DNA of 64,000 nucleotides, from positions 558,001-622,000 of the forward strand of contig NZ_JADFFL010000002.1 in NCBI RefSeq assembly GCF_015222005.1, written 5' to 3'. Numbering within the stretch: the stretch's first letter is position 1; every line of letters starts with the position of its first letter. Positions 1 to 8,910 of the stretch are shown here, in pieces. The notes below the pieces were generated by a model. That model was given only the letters and a program-made list of their open reading frames with translations, was not told the origin of the DNA and made no database searches. This DNA is from Mucilaginibacter myungsuensis (GTDB lineage Bacteria > Bacteroidota > Bacteroidia > Sphingobacteriales > Sphingobacteriaceae). The position numbers and the translations under genes are program-made.

Positions 1-87
1 GGCCAGGATCTTAAAGGCTGCAATAGCCCCTAAAACGGTCGCCTTGGGAGCATAGTCGCCGCCCATAATATCTAAGCCTATCCTCAT
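1..87 (-). CDS. plsX: Phosphate acyltransferase PlsX, N-terminal fragment
   Basis: The first 29 codons run off the left edge. They read MRIGLDIMGGDYAPKA and onward, the conserved PlsX start (GGDxAP). PlsX converts acyl-ACP to acyl-phosphate for membrane phospholipid synthesis. It lies directly downstream of rpmF on the same strand (14 nt gap), the order yceD-rpmF-plsX that is conserved in very many bacteria. That context supports both the identity and the ATG at 85-87. Confidence 0.9.
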   Translation of the reverse strand, partial: MRIGLDIMGGDYAPKATVLGAIAAFKILA

Positions 88-101
88 ACAAGAAATTAAA
101 C

Positions 102-293
102 TTAGGCTACTGCTGCTTTCTCGATCAATAATTTGCCGTTGTAGTAAACGTTACCATCAACAGTATAAGCGCGGTGTGGCAAATGGATAGCGCCTGTTGT
201 TTGGCAAGTAGTTAATGATGGGGCCTCAGCTTTGTAGTGTGTACGACGCTTCGCGGTCCTTGATTTGGAAAATTTCCTTTTTGGATGTGGCAT
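102..293 (-). CDS. rpmF: 50S ribosomal protein L32
   Basis: A 63-aa basic protein starting MPHPKRKFSKSRTAKRRTH, typical of L32: Lys/Arg-rich N-terminus followed by a short C-terminal domain around CQTTG and HLPHR. Only one cysteine remains of the four that bind zinc in C-plus L32 forms, so this is a C-minus, zinc-independent version (inference from the residues). It sits between yceD (20 nt upstream) and plsX (14 nt downstream), and is probably co-transcribed from the promoter in front of yceD. Confidence 0.95.
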   Translation of the reverse strand: MPHPKRKFSKSRTAKRRTHYKAEAPSLTTCQTTGAIHLPHRAYTVDGNVYYNGKLLIEKAAVA

Positions 294-313
294 AATTTCT
301 CGGTATTATTATT

Positions 314-838
314 CTATTTAATGTTTTTGAGCGCATCCCAACGCGGGTCGGCCTGCGGCTCATCTTTTTCTTCACCTGCCGATAGTTTGTTTAATCTATC
401 CAGCATTTCCTGATCACACTTGGAGTCTTCACCCCCGTCTTCGCAGTAGGCCACAAAAGGCACTGCCACGTTAACATATTCGTATATCAACCCGGCCAGA
501 TCAACCTCGTGGTCGGCCTTGCCAAGGTGCATTACTTCATCATCTTCGTCAACAGGCTCTTCGCTAAATTTGAAGATCTGTTGCTCCTGTATATCCACCG
601 GGTAAGCAAACTCGGACAGGCACCTGTCGCAAGCTACATCAATTTTGCCGCTAATGTCAAAGTCAATGATCAGCATAGTTTCCTGCTTATCCAAAACAAC
701 TTTACACACCAGGTCGGCTCTTTTGACCAATGAATATTCGAACTCATTAAAAAAATCATCCTTTATCACATAGTCAAACTCGTGCTTACCCAGTTTTAAA
801 CCGGTAAAAGGAATGGCGTATGTTCGTAAAGCTTTCAA
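314..838 (-). CDS. yceD: YceD/DUF177 family protein, TTG start proposed
   Basis: About 174 aa, DUF177 (YceD) family, implicated in 23S rRNA metabolism/ribosome assembly in plants and bacteria. The family hallmarks are visible: the opening LRTYAIPFTGLKLG, a cysteine pair in CDRCLSEF, and an acidic C-terminal half with a second Cys cluster (CEDGGEDSKCDQ). The frame stays open upstream to an ATG at 1018, but the extra 60 residues are hydrophobic, unlike the family, and would begin upstream of a strong promoter (857-886). I therefore choose the TTG at 836-838, which gives LKALRTYAIPF, matching where homologues begin. It heads the operon with rpmF and plsX. Confidence 0.8.
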   Translation of the reverse strand: MKALRTYAIPFTGLKLGKHEFDYVIKDDFFNEFEYSLVKRADLVCKVVLDKQETMLIIDFDISGKIDVACDRCLSEFAYPVDIQEQQIFKFSEEPVDEDDEVMHLGKADHEVDLAGLIYEYVNVAVPFVAYCEDGGEDSKCDQEMLDRLNKLSAGEEKDEPQADPRWDALKNIK

Positions 839-856
839 TGAGCAACAATTAGCCCG

Positions 857-886
857 CAAATGTAAGGAAAATAAATATATCCCAAA
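857..886 (-). promoter_or_regulatory. Bacteroidota-type promoter of yceD-rpmF-plsX
   Basis: On the minus strand TTTG (883-886), an 18-nt spacer and TACATTTG (857-864) match the Bacteroidota primary-sigma consensus TTTG-N(about 19)-TAnnTTTG. The proposed TTG start codon lies 18 nt downstream of the -7 box, leaving a leader of roughly 10-12 nt. Confidence 0.7.
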
Positions 887-1018
887 AGTGTTTTTTAGGA
901 TCAAAATGTGAATAAGGTTTGGAAGTGTGGAAAACGTGGGGCGAATAATCAAGAAAAAGCGAAACCTATCAATATCAGTTACGTACAAAACATCATTAAG
1001 CAATTTAAACTTTATCAC

Positions 1019-2584
1019 ATGAAAAAATCCTAGCGGTCTTCTTGATCACAATTATCATTTTTGGCGGTTGCCGCAAAAATGAGTCCCTAAAGTCTGATAT
1101 CAGCACATCGGTCGTTAAGCCAACACCCATTATTTCGTTGGGGAAAACTGTAATAGCGGATGCGCAAATATCAAACTGGCTAACTAGAAACCCATTCGGC
1201 AAGGAATTTAAACTTGATTGGGATAAAGCTAAACAAAGTTATGAATGGGGTCGGGATCGTAAAAGTTCCTGTATTATCTATAGCAGGTTATCAAGAAAAA
1301 TTACAAGTCCAAAGTTTGAGAACCAATACCACAAGCGCTACACCAGGCATCGATCCCAAACACCCTCCCGTATTATATTTTTTTAAGCTGTTGAATAAAC
1401 CCGACAGTACAAGAGCTTTGTTGTTGAACTTTTTACCGGATGACCCGTTAAAGGAAAATAGTGATACGGTTTGGACCGGACGACTGATCGATTGGAGTAT
1501 GCAGTCCGACACGGCAACTTGCCAGTTTTTGACGAAAAGCCGTGTTACCTTGATCGATCGTTTTATCATTGGAAAAGGTGATCAGCATAGTAATGTATCG
1601 GGGTTAAAGACCACCAGTGTTTGGACGTGGTTAGAAAATGCTTTTGTAAGTGTTGCTAACGCTATAATAACAGTTATTAATGCAGTAGGTTATTTCTTAA
1701 ATGTGCCTGGTGATTATAGCGGAACAATCGATGCTCCTCCGATCCCTAATTGGTGTCAATTTTTGGAATTAATTGGTGTGCTGAAGGAGGGTCTGGCAGT
1801 GGTGGCGGCGGCGGTTTTTCAAATTTAAATTTTGTTGCGTCTTTATACGCCAGTTATGTACCAGGTTATAATGGTTACAATGGAGGCAGCTGGGATCCGT
1901 ATCCCCTCGAAAACCCTTGTGGAGGGCAACAAAATGTTGCGTCAAATAAGTTAAGGACACAACAAGTGCCGGGCGGCAACGCTCCTTGCGATCCAAATGT
2001 GAACGTACCACAGCCACCTGTAATGGATCTTAATGATCCAATATTTGATCCACCGTTGCCGGCACTGTTGGATACTGCCAGCTTATCAAAAATATCCGAG
2101 GTTTAAAAATATAGTTATCGAACTGCCAAATTTTCTTCGTCAATATCCCAATGTTGTCGACGCATCGGTAGAGTACACCGGATTTTCCAAACAAAAGATC
2201 TTAAGATTAATGCAGCCCGGCGTCGGTCCTAAAATAAAATTGGTCCCTCATTTGGAAAATCAGTATCAGACAAGTCTTTTTGGTCAATACGATAGTAAGA
2301 CCAAAATGCTCGAAATAAATGAAGATTATATAAAGGCTTTAGAAGCAGCATCATTACCTCGTAAAATACAAGCGGTATCGCTACTTTTGGCGATCACGAC
2401 CTTGCACGAGTTTGTGCATTATGGGCGTGATGCAAATGGAAAGCCAAGATTATATTTCGACCCCAAAGATGGCGGTGTTGAAGCCGGATTTTCATTCGAA
2501 TTAAATATTGACACAACTGGGTCAGGAGGAATAGACTCTAATACAGCCTATCGATGGATCAAGATCTACCCTTACAATTTTTGA
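1019..2584 (+). pseudogene. Broken lipoprotein with metallopeptidase-toxin-like (Tox-MPTase3-like) domain
   Basis: One protein can be rebuilt from four overlapping reading frames. ATG at 1019 begins a lipoprotein signal, but the A6 run at 1022-1027 is one base short. Restoring it gives MKKILAVFLI... ending in the lipobox FGGC. Further single-base shifts are needed near 1245-1260, 1750-1800 and 2085-2100. The middle has a Gly-rich linker (GGSGSGGGGGF). The C-terminal part (2106-2584) opens with KNIVIELPNFLRQYPNV and contains TLHEFVHYG, an HExxH zinc-metallopeptidase motif, followed by GGVEAGF, a possible third-ligand region. This arrangement resembles metallopeptidase toxin 3 domains of polymorphic toxins (from memory of the family, not searched). 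All other long genes here are intact, so real decay is more likely than poor sequence. A small lipoprotein follows after 3 nt. Confidence 0.65.
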
Positions 2585-2587
2585 GAA

Positions 2588-3034
2588 ATGCAAAAAGCGT
2601 CATATCTTTTACTGATCCCTGTTATGCTGATAGCTATTATCGGATGCGGATCAAGTGAGCATCGCAATGCCAATGACACGATCGCGGTCATTAACCGAAT
2701 ATTTGAGCATCAAAATCTGGGGAAAGAGTTACTTGGCGACCCCGACACCATATTAATACTTAAACCAGAAAAGAAATTAAGAAATAGTTGGCCGGAGCGT
2801 ATTCATAAGTGGCCTGTAAGGTATGTTGACCCAACACCGGCAATGTACATATCCAACCCCTCGGCAAAAGGATATCAGAAACTGTATCGTTTTGGATTCA
2901 GAAAATTTATTATACAGGGAGACAGCGCGACGGTGGAGGTTGATTTTTTTAATGCCGGATCTGTAGATATATTTCATTTGAAAAAATCGGAGCGCACTTG
3001 GAATGTGTATGCCCATACATTTAAGATACATTGA
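2588..3034 (+). CDS. Small lipoprotein, possible immunity protein
   Basis: A 148-aa protein with a lipoprotein signal: Lys near the N-terminus, a hydrophobic stretch (about residues 5-18) and lipobox IIGC at about residue 20, followed by SSEHRN. I do not recognise the remaining domain; it is rich in aromatic and basic residues and ends YAHTFKIH. It starts 3 nt after the end of the broken metallopeptidase-toxin-like gene, so the two were probably co-transcribed. A lipoprotein immunity partner for that toxin is a reasonable inference from position only; an unrelated lipoprotein of unknown function is equally compatible with the sequence. Confidence 0.7.
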   Translation: MQKASYLLLIPVMLIAIIGCGSSEHRNANDTIAVINRIFEHQNLGKELLGDPDTILILKPEKKLRNSWPERIHKWPVRYVDPTPAMYISNPSAKGYQKLYRFGFRKFIIQGDSATVEVDFFNAGSVDIFHLKKSERTWNVYAHTFKIH

Positions 3035-3055
3035 TATTAACATTACATCGTATAG

Positions 3056-3090
3056 GACAAGCTCCCGATAAGTTAGGGAGCTTGTCTTAA
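3056..3090. terminator. Bidirectional rho-independent terminator
   Basis: Perfect 11-bp stem GACAAGCTCCC (3056-3066) with GGGAGCTTGTC (3076-3086), a 9-nt loop, then TTAATTTT on the plus strand and A/T-rich sequence on the other side. It separates the plus-strand lipoprotein gene from the convergent uvrA. Confidence 0.85.
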
Positions 3091-3092
3091 TT

Positions 3093-5939
3093 TTACTTCA
3101 CCCCCATCTCCTTCTTCAAAAACATCCCCGTAAAGCTTTCTTTCACTTTGCAAAGTCCTTCAGGTGTTCCTTGGAATAAGATCTTACCACCACCTGAACC
3201 ACCTTCGGGGCCAAGGTCTATTACGTGGTCTACTACTTTGATCACGTCCAGGTTATGCTCGATCACTAATACAGTGTTGCCTTTATCTACCAGTTGGTTC
3301 AGTACGCCTAATAGTACGTTGATATCCTCAAAATGCAGACCTGTGGTCGGCTCATCAAGGATATAGAAGGTGTTGCCGGTGTCTTTCTTAGATAACTCGG
3401 TAGCTAATTTTACACGTTGCGCCTCACCGCCTGAAAGCGTTGTAGAGGCCTGCCCTAAACGGATATAACCCAAACCAACATCCAGCAAGGTTTTCACTTT
3501 GCGATAGATAGACGGGATATGCTCAAAGAAAGCGGTCGCGTCCTCAATGCTCAGATCCAGCACATCGCTGATAGACTTGCCGCGATAACGCACCTCTAAG
3601 GTTTCGCGGTTGTAGCGGCGACCACCGCATTCCTCGCACGGCACTGATACGTCGGGCAAAAAGTTCATTTCGATGACCTTCATACCTGCACCCTGGCAGG
3701 TTTCGCAACGGCCACCTTTTACGTTGAAACTAAAACGGCCGGGTTTGTAACCGCGTATCTTAGACTCGGGCAGGGCGACGAACAGGTTACGGATATCCGA
3801 GAACACGCTGGTATAAGTAGCCGGATTTGACCTTGGCGTACGACCGATCGGCGTTTGATCGATCTCGATCACTTTATCAATATGTTCAAGCCCTTCAACC
3901 TTTTCAAAAGGCAAAGGCACTTTTTTAGCGCGGAAGAAGTGGGTATTCAATACCGGGTATAAGGTCTCGGTGATCAGGCTTGATTTACCACTGCCTGATA
4001 CGCCGGTCACACCGATCAGTTTCCCCAATGGAAAGTCTACACTTACCTTCTTTAAATTATGCCCGGTAGCTTTTTTTAGCGACAATCTTTTACCGTTACC
4101 CTCACGACGGACTTTCGGTATCGCTATCTCGCGCTCGCCATTCAGGTATTGCGTGGTCAGCGTGTGCATTTTCATCAGCTCATCAGGTGTGCCTTCGGCT
4201 ACCACCTGCCCGCCATGAACGCCAGCTGCCGGCCCCATATCTATTACGTGGTCGGCCATCAGGATCATGTCCTTATCATGTTCTACCACCAATACCGTAT
4301 TGCCTAGATCGCGCAGGTTTTTTAGCGCATTGATCAGACGGTCGTTGTCGCGTTGGTGCAGGCCGATGCTCGGCTCATCCAAAATGTACATCACATTCAT
4401 CAGCTGCGAACCGATCTGCGTGGCCAACCGGATACGCTGCGCCTCGCCGCCGGATAGCGTACGGGTGGTACGATCGAGGGTTAAATAACTCAACCCAACA
4501 TCCAGCAAGAAAACGATACGGGCGCGGATCTCTTTCAGTATCTCTTTGGCGATGGTGTTTTGGCGTTCACTCAACCTATCCTCTATCCCATCGAACCAGG
4601 CATGCAGGTTATTGATATCCATGCTCGCCAACTCAAAGATGTTCTTGTTATCGATCTTAAAGTTCAGCGATTCTTTTTTCAGGCGGGCACCCTCGCAGGT
4701 AGGGCAGGTTTTTAAGACACGGTAGTTCTCCATGTCGTCCATTCCTTCCTCGCCGCGGCGCTCCTGCTGCTCTTCCAGCATGCGGATGATACCGTCGAAG
4801 GTGATCTGGTAATTCTGAACGTTCCACTTATTATACTCTACCGATACCGTGATCATTTCCTGTGTCCCGTTCAGGATCATCTCCAAAATATCTTCCGGCA
4901 GTTTATTGATCGGCGTACTTAGCGAGAACTCATACTTTTTACCCAGCGCTTTCAACACTTGAAAGATCCAGGTATCGCGGTACTCACCTATCGGGGCAAG
5001 GCCGCCGTTCATAATGCTCAGCTTAGGATCAGGGATAACCGAATTACGGTCCACCTCAAAGATATATCCCAAGCCGCCGCATTTCTCGCAAGCACCATAA
5101 GGCGAGTTGAACGAAAATGTATTCGGCTGAGGTTCATCATAAGATATGCCCGACACCGGATCCATCAAATATTTACTAAAGTAGGATACGTTGTTCTCCT
5201 TATCAGCGATACGGATGATGCCCTTAGCGATCTTCAAAGCCGCCTGTACCGATGTATACAAACGTTTGGTATCATCAGCGCTGATCACCAAACGATCGAT
5301 CACGATATCGATATCGTGGATCTTATAACGGTCGGCTTGCATTTTTGGCGTGATATCTATGATCTCGCCATCCATCCAAACTTTCAGATAACCTTGCTTA
5401 CGGATCGATTCAAATAACTCGCGGTAGTGACCTTTACGGCCTTTTACCACGGGGGCAAGGATATTTACAGGCTGACCGTCAAATTTCTCTAACAGCGCAC
5501 GCATGATCTGGTCCTCGCTCATGCGTTCCATCTTCTCGCCGGTCACGTAGCTGTAAGCATCGCCTGCACGGGCAAAAAGCAGACGCATAAAATCGTATAT
5601 CTCGGTAATAGTACCCACGGTTGAGCGCGGATTTTTACTGGTGGTCTTTTGCTCGATAGCGATCACAGGACTCAGGCCCGAAACCTTATCCACATCCGGG
5701 CGCTCCATCCCGCCCATAAATTGGCGCGAGTAAGCCGAGAATGTCTCCATATAACGGCGTTGCCCCTCGGCATAAATGGTGTCAAAAGCCAATGACGACT
5801 TCCCGCTGCCACTCAGCCCGGTGATCACCACCAGCTGGTTACGCGGAAAAGAGACATCGATATTTTTTAAATTATGCACCCGTGCGCCAAAAACTTCTAC
5901 ACTGCTTTGCTCGCCAAGGTCGACCTTAATTTCACTCAT
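3093..5939 (-). CDS. uvrA: Excinuclease ABC subunit UvrA
   Basis: 948 aa, the usual UvrA length. UvrA is the damage-sensing ATPase of nucleotide excision repair; as a dimer it loads UvrB on lesions. Both ABC modules are complete. The N-terminal Walker A is GLSGSGKSS (residues 41-49), the second is GVSGSGKSS in the C-terminal half, and the signatures are LSGGEAQRIRLA and LSGGEAQRVKLA with following ILDEPS/ILDEPT Walker B motifs. Zinc-module cysteines are seen as CEKCGG, CPTCEG, CETCQG and CEECGG. It is monocistronic, ending at the bidirectional terminator shared with the upstream lipoprotein gene. A -7 box (TATCTTTG, 6046-6053) lies about 100 nt upstream. Confidence 0.98.
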   Translation of the reverse strand: MSEIKVDLGEQSSVEVFGARVHNLKNIDVSFPRNQLVVITGLSGSGKSSLAFDTIYAEGQRRYMETFSAYSRQFMGGMERPDVDKVSGLSPVIAIEQKTTSKNPRSTVGTITEIYDFMRLLFARAGDAYSYVTGEKMERMSEDQIMRALLEKFDGQPVNILAPVVKGRKGHYRELFESIRKQGYLKVWMDGEIIDITPKMQADRYKIHDIDIVIDRLVISADDTKRLYTSVQAALKIAKGIIRIADKENNVSYFSKYLMDPVSGISYDEPQPNTFSFNSPYGACEKCGGLGYIFEVDRNSVIPDPKLSIMNGGLAPIGEYRDTWIFQVLKALGKKYEFSLSTPINKLPEDILEMILNGTQEMITVSVEYNKWNVQNYQITFDGIIRMLEEQQERRGEEGMDDMENYRVLKTCPTCEGARLKKESLNFKIDNKNIFELASMDINNLHAWFDGIEDRLSERQNTIAKEILKEIRARIVFLLDVGLSYLTLDRTTRTLSGGEAQRIRLATQIGSQLMNVMYILDEPSIGLHQRDNDRLINALKNLRDLGNTVLVVEHDKDMILMADHVIDMGPAAGVHGGQVVAEGTPDELMKMHTLTTQYLNGEREIAIPKVRREGNGKRLSLKKATGHNLKKVSVDFPLGKLIGVTGVSGSGKSSLITETLYPVLNTHFFRAKKVPLPFEKVEGLEHIDKVIEIDQTPIGRTPRSNPATYTSVFSDIRNLFVALPESKIRGYKPGRFSFNVKGGRCETCQGAGMKVIEMNFLPDVSVPCEECGGRRYNRETLEVRYRGKSISDVLDLSIEDATAFFEHIPSIYRKVKTLLDVGLGYIRLGQASTTLSGGEAQRVKLATELSKKDTGNTFYILDEPTTGLHFEDINVLLGVLNQLVDKGNTVLVIEHNLDVIKVVDHVIDLGPEGGSGGGKILFQGTPEGLCKVKESFTGMFLKKEMGVK

Positions 5940-6045
5940 GTTAATTATTGAATTATGGAGGGACCGAATTGTTCAATATTCGTTTTAAAATAATGCAACA
6001 ATTCAGCCATCTTACGGTCGCTTTGCCCCTCGCTCAAAATTTTAG

Positions 6046-6053
6046 CAAAGATA
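6046..6053 (-). promoter_or_regulatory. Candidate -7 box upstream of uvrA
   Basis: TATCTTTG on the minus strand matches TAnnTTTG exactly. No convincing TTG/TTTG is seen 19-21 nt upstream. The implied leader is about 100 nt. Confidence 0.45.
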
Positions 6054-6136
6054 ATCAAAAAACGTTTTTGTTTTTTGCTAAGTGTGTCAGTTAAAGGTTA
6101 GTATTTTAGATCAACCTTTACCCATACATCCTGAAC

Positions 6137-6167
6137 AAAAAAAGGAGCCGACAAAGTCAACTCCTTT
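6137..6167 (-). terminator. Rho-independent terminator of phosphoglucomutase gene
   Basis: Read on the minus strand, AAAGGAG-UUGAC and GUCGG-CUCCUUU form a continuous stem (two G-U pairs) around a UUU loop and are followed by a U run. It lies 22 nt after the stop codon of the phosphoglucomutase gene. Confidence 0.85.
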
Positions 6168-6188
6168 CAAGTATATCCGGACCGGGTG

Positions 6189-7922
6189 TTAAACGCCCAG
6201 ATCCTTAATAATAGCGTCTATCTTGGCTTCCAGTTCAGCGTCAGTCTCTTTGTAAGCGTCTTTACTGCTTAGTTTGCCGTTAACGCTGCAATAGAATTTG
6301 ATCTTAGGTTCGGTACCCGACGGACGTGCTGAAATAATGCTGCCGTCTTCGGTAATGAATTGCAATACATCCGATTTTGGTAACTCGATCGGCTTTTTGG
6401 TATTGCTCGCCAGGTCGGTCTCTTCGCGCAGTTCGTAATCTTTCAGGGTAACCACTTTAGATCCGCCTAAAGTTGCAGGTGGGTCATTGCGGAATTTCTC
6501 CATCAGCGCCTTGATCTCTTCGGCACCTGACTTACCTTTCTTGGTGATCGATATCAACTTCTCTTTGTAGAATCCGTATTTGATGTAAGTCTCTAACAAA
6601 GCCTCGAACAAGCTGCTGCCCTGGTCTTTGTAGTAAGCTGTCATCTCAGAGATGAACGCTGCCGAAACTACCGCGTCCTTATCGCGCACTAACTCACCGA
6701 TCAAGTAGCCGTAGCTTTCTTCGCCACCGCCAATGAAGGTTTCTTTACCTTCAAGTTTGGTCATCAGCTCGCCAATGTATTTAAAGCCGGTAAGGGTGTT
6801 AAAGCACTTAACATTTTTGGCCGCAGCAATGGTATCTATCAGGTTAGATGTTACGATCGTTTTAACAATATACTCCTTACCCGTCAGTTTACCAGCCTCT
6901 TCCCATGCGCTTAGCAGGTAATTGATCAGCATACTGCCGGTCTGGTTACCGTTTAGCAAAATGAATTCGTTATCGGTATTTTTAACGGCGATGCCTACAC
7001 GGTCAGCGTCCGGGTCGGTAGCCAACACCAGGTCGGCATCGGTTTCCTGTGCTTTTTTAAGGGCTAAGGTCAAAGCCTCTTTCTCTTCAGGATTAGGGTA
7101 AACTACCGTCGGGAAATTACCATCCGGAGTGGTTTGCTCATCAACCAAGATCACGTTCTCAAAACCAAACAGCTCCAATGCCTTAGGCACCAAAGTGATA
7201 CCGGTACCGTGGATAGGTGAGTAAACGATCTTCAGATCTTTCTGACGTTTAATAGCTTCTTTAGATACCGACAATTCGGTGATCTTGCTCAGGTATAAGT
7301 TATCGATCTCTTCACCGATCGATTCGATATTCTCAGCAACGCGCTCAAATTTAACTTCGTCGATGCTTTTGATGGCAGCAACCTCATCCATTACAGCGGT
7401 ATCCTCAGGAGATACAAACTGACCACCGTCGGCGCCGTAGGCTTTGTAACCATTGTATTCTTTAGGATTGTGTGATGCGGTCAGCATCACGCCGCTTTTG
7501 CAGCCTAAATGACGTACAGCAAAAGACAACTCGGGCGTTGGGCGCAACGCGTTGAAGAAATAAACGTGGATACCATTGGCCGAAAATACATCGGCCGTAA
7601 CAGCCGAGAACAGTTCGGCATTATTTCGGCTATCGTGCGCTATGGCTACACTTACTTTTTCGCCGGGGTATTTTTTTAATAGATAATTGGCTAAGCCTTG
7701 TGTAGCTGTGCCGATAGTATATTTATTGATACGGTTGCTTCCCGGGCCCATAATGCCGCGCAGGCCACCTGTACCAAATTCAAGGTCGCGATAAAAAGAG
7801 TCCGTTAACTCAGTGACAGCGTTGTCATCAAGCATTTTTTGAATCTGTTGTTTAACTTCCGCATCGTAGCTTCCCTGAAGCCAGGCGTTCACTTTTTCGA
7901 GGATGGTAGGATCTAATGACAT
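6189..7922 (-). CDS. Phosphoglucomutase/phosphomannomutase family (alpha-D-phosphohexomutase)
   Basis: 577 aa, the length of PgcA/PGM2-type phospho-sugar mutases. These interconvert hexose 1- and 6-phosphates, linking glycolysis to nucleotide-sugar and envelope polysaccharide synthesis. The catalytic serine loop is TASHNPKEYNGYK (Ser150), the metal loop is TDPDADRVG in the middle, the sugar-specificity loop is GGGEESYGY, and the phosphate-binding loop RPSGTEPKIK is near the C-terminus. All four domains are present. The gene is monocistronic with its own terminator at 6137-6167. Substrate preference (glucose or mannose phosphate) cannot be read from sequence alone. Confidence 0.93.
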   Translation of the reverse strand: MSLDPTILEKVNAWLQGSYDAEVKQQIQKMLDDNAVTELTDSFYRDLEFGTGGLRGIMGPGSNRINKYTIGTATQGLANYLLKKYPGEKVSVAIAHDSRNNAELFSAVTADVFSANGIHVYFFNALRPTPELSFAVRHLGCKSGVMLTASHNPKEYNGYKAYGADGGQFVSPEDTAVMDEVAAIKSIDEVKFERVAENIESIGEEIDNLYLSKITELSVSKEAIKRQKDLKIVYSPIHGTGITLVPKALELFGFENVILVDEQTTPDGNFPTVVYPNPEEKEALTLALKKAQETDADLVLATDPDADRVGIAVKNTDNEFILLNGNQTGSMLINYLLSAWEEAGKLTGKEYIVKTIVTSNLIDTIAAAKNVKCFNTLTGFKYIGELMTKLEGKETFIGGGEESYGYLIGELVRDKDAVVSAAFISEMTAYYKDQGSSLFEALLETYIKYGFYKEKLISITKKGKSGAEEIKALMEKFRNDPPATLGGSKVVTLKDYELREETDLASNTKKPIELPKSDVLQFITEDGSIISARPSGTEPKIKFYCSVNGKLSSKDAYKETDAELEAKIDAIIKDLGV

Positions 7923-8098
7923 TATTTTAGCGTAGGATATATATCTGGGGAAAATTACAAAGTATTGGTGGAATTGTTGCGATAAAAATAAATAAGTAAT
8001 AACGACGCGACACTCTTATTTTATAAAAAAGACCAAACCCGACAGCGGACATATGTTCAGTGGTACGCGGCTGTCCCGCTCGCCAAAAAGCTTTTTGC

Positions 8099-8110
8099 TA
8101 CCTTTGCCCT
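8099..8110 (+). promoter_or_regulatory. -7 box directly abutting the tatD start codon
   Basis: TACCTTTG (8099-8106) is an exact TAnnTTTG match and ends only 4 nt before the ATG at 8111. Since Bacteroidota transcription starts some 5-8 nt after this box, the mRNA is probably leaderless. The same geometry is seen in front of hisS and ansA. Confidence 0.6.
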
Positions 8111-8878
8111 ATGGTTTTAACAGACACTCATACGCACCAATACTACGAGACCGACCCGGCAAAACGCGCCGAACTAATGCAGCGTTGTTTTGATAATGAT
8201 GTTACCCGCTTGTTCTTACCCAATGTGGATGTAGCCTCGATGCCGCTGGTGTTTGATCTTGTTAAGACCCATCCTGATAATTGCTTCGCTATGCTGGGCC
8301 TGCACCCTTGCGATGTGAAGGAAGGTTACCAGGTGCAACTGCAAACCATCCTCGAAGCAATCCCGCAGCATAAGATCTACGCCATTGGCGAGATAGGTAT
8401 AGACCTATATTGGGATAAGACCACGCTGGATATCCAGATAGATGCCTTTAAACAGCAGATCGCCTGGGCTAAGCAAAATAAGCTACCGATAGTGATACAC
8501 TGCCGCGACGCTTTCGATGAGGTGTACAAAGTGCTACAGGAAGAGGCCGATGAAGACCTGCGCGGCATTTTTCATTGCTTCAGCGGAACGTTAGAGCAAG
8601 CCAACAAGGTTACCGATCTGGGTTTTTATCTGGGCATTGGCGGTGTGGTCACTTACAAAAATGGCGGACTGGATAAAGTGGTAGCCGAAGTGGACCTGAA
8701 ACATATTGTATTAGAGACCGACTCGCCTTACCTTACGCCGGTGCCGTATCGCGGTAAAAAGAATGAAAGTTCTTATCTGGTGTACGTTGCACAAAAAGTA
8801 GCCGAGCTGCACAACACGGATATTGCGACGATCGCCGATATTACTACGGCCAATTCTAAATTGGCATTTGGCATTTAA
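8111..8878 (+). CDS. TatD family metal-dependent hydrolase (DNase/deoxyribonuclease-like)
   Basis: 255 aa from the ATG at 8111. The family start VLTDTHTHQYY gives the first metal-binding HxH at residues 7-9. GEIGIDLYWD carries the conserved Glu, VIHCRDAFDE and IFHCFSG the other His ligands, and LETDSPYLTPVPYRGKKNE the C-terminal Asp. TatD proteins are 3'-5' exonucleases acting on DNA and, in some cases, D-aminoacyl-tRNA. The reading frame is open upstream to 8060, but that would start before the promoter box and add residues that do not fit the family. The asparaginase gene follows after 32 nt with its own promoter-like box. Confidence 0.93.
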   Translation: MVLTDTHTHQYYETDPAKRAELMQRCFDNDVTRLFLPNVDVASMPLVFDLVKTHPDNCFAMLGLHPCDVKEGYQVQLQTILEAIPQHKIYAIGEIGIDLYWDKTTLDIQIDAFKQQIAWAKQNKLPIVIHCRDAFDEVYKVLQEEADEDLRGIFHCFSGTLEQANKVTDLGFYLGIGGVVTYKNGGLDKVVAEVDLKHIVLETDSPYLTPVPYRGKKNESSYLVYVAQKVAELHNTDIATIADITTANSKLAFGI

Positions 8879-8910
8879 CGCTAATTTATTTTATAGTATA
8901 ATTGCACCGT

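Noticed and set aside
314..1018. Longer yceD start at 1018
   Set aside because: The extension is upstream of the consensus promoter and does not resemble the family.
1005..1202. Minus-strand 65-codon frame in the toxin-like region
   Set aside because: It lies opposite the reconstructed lipoprotein signal and N-terminal part, and has no protein-like features.
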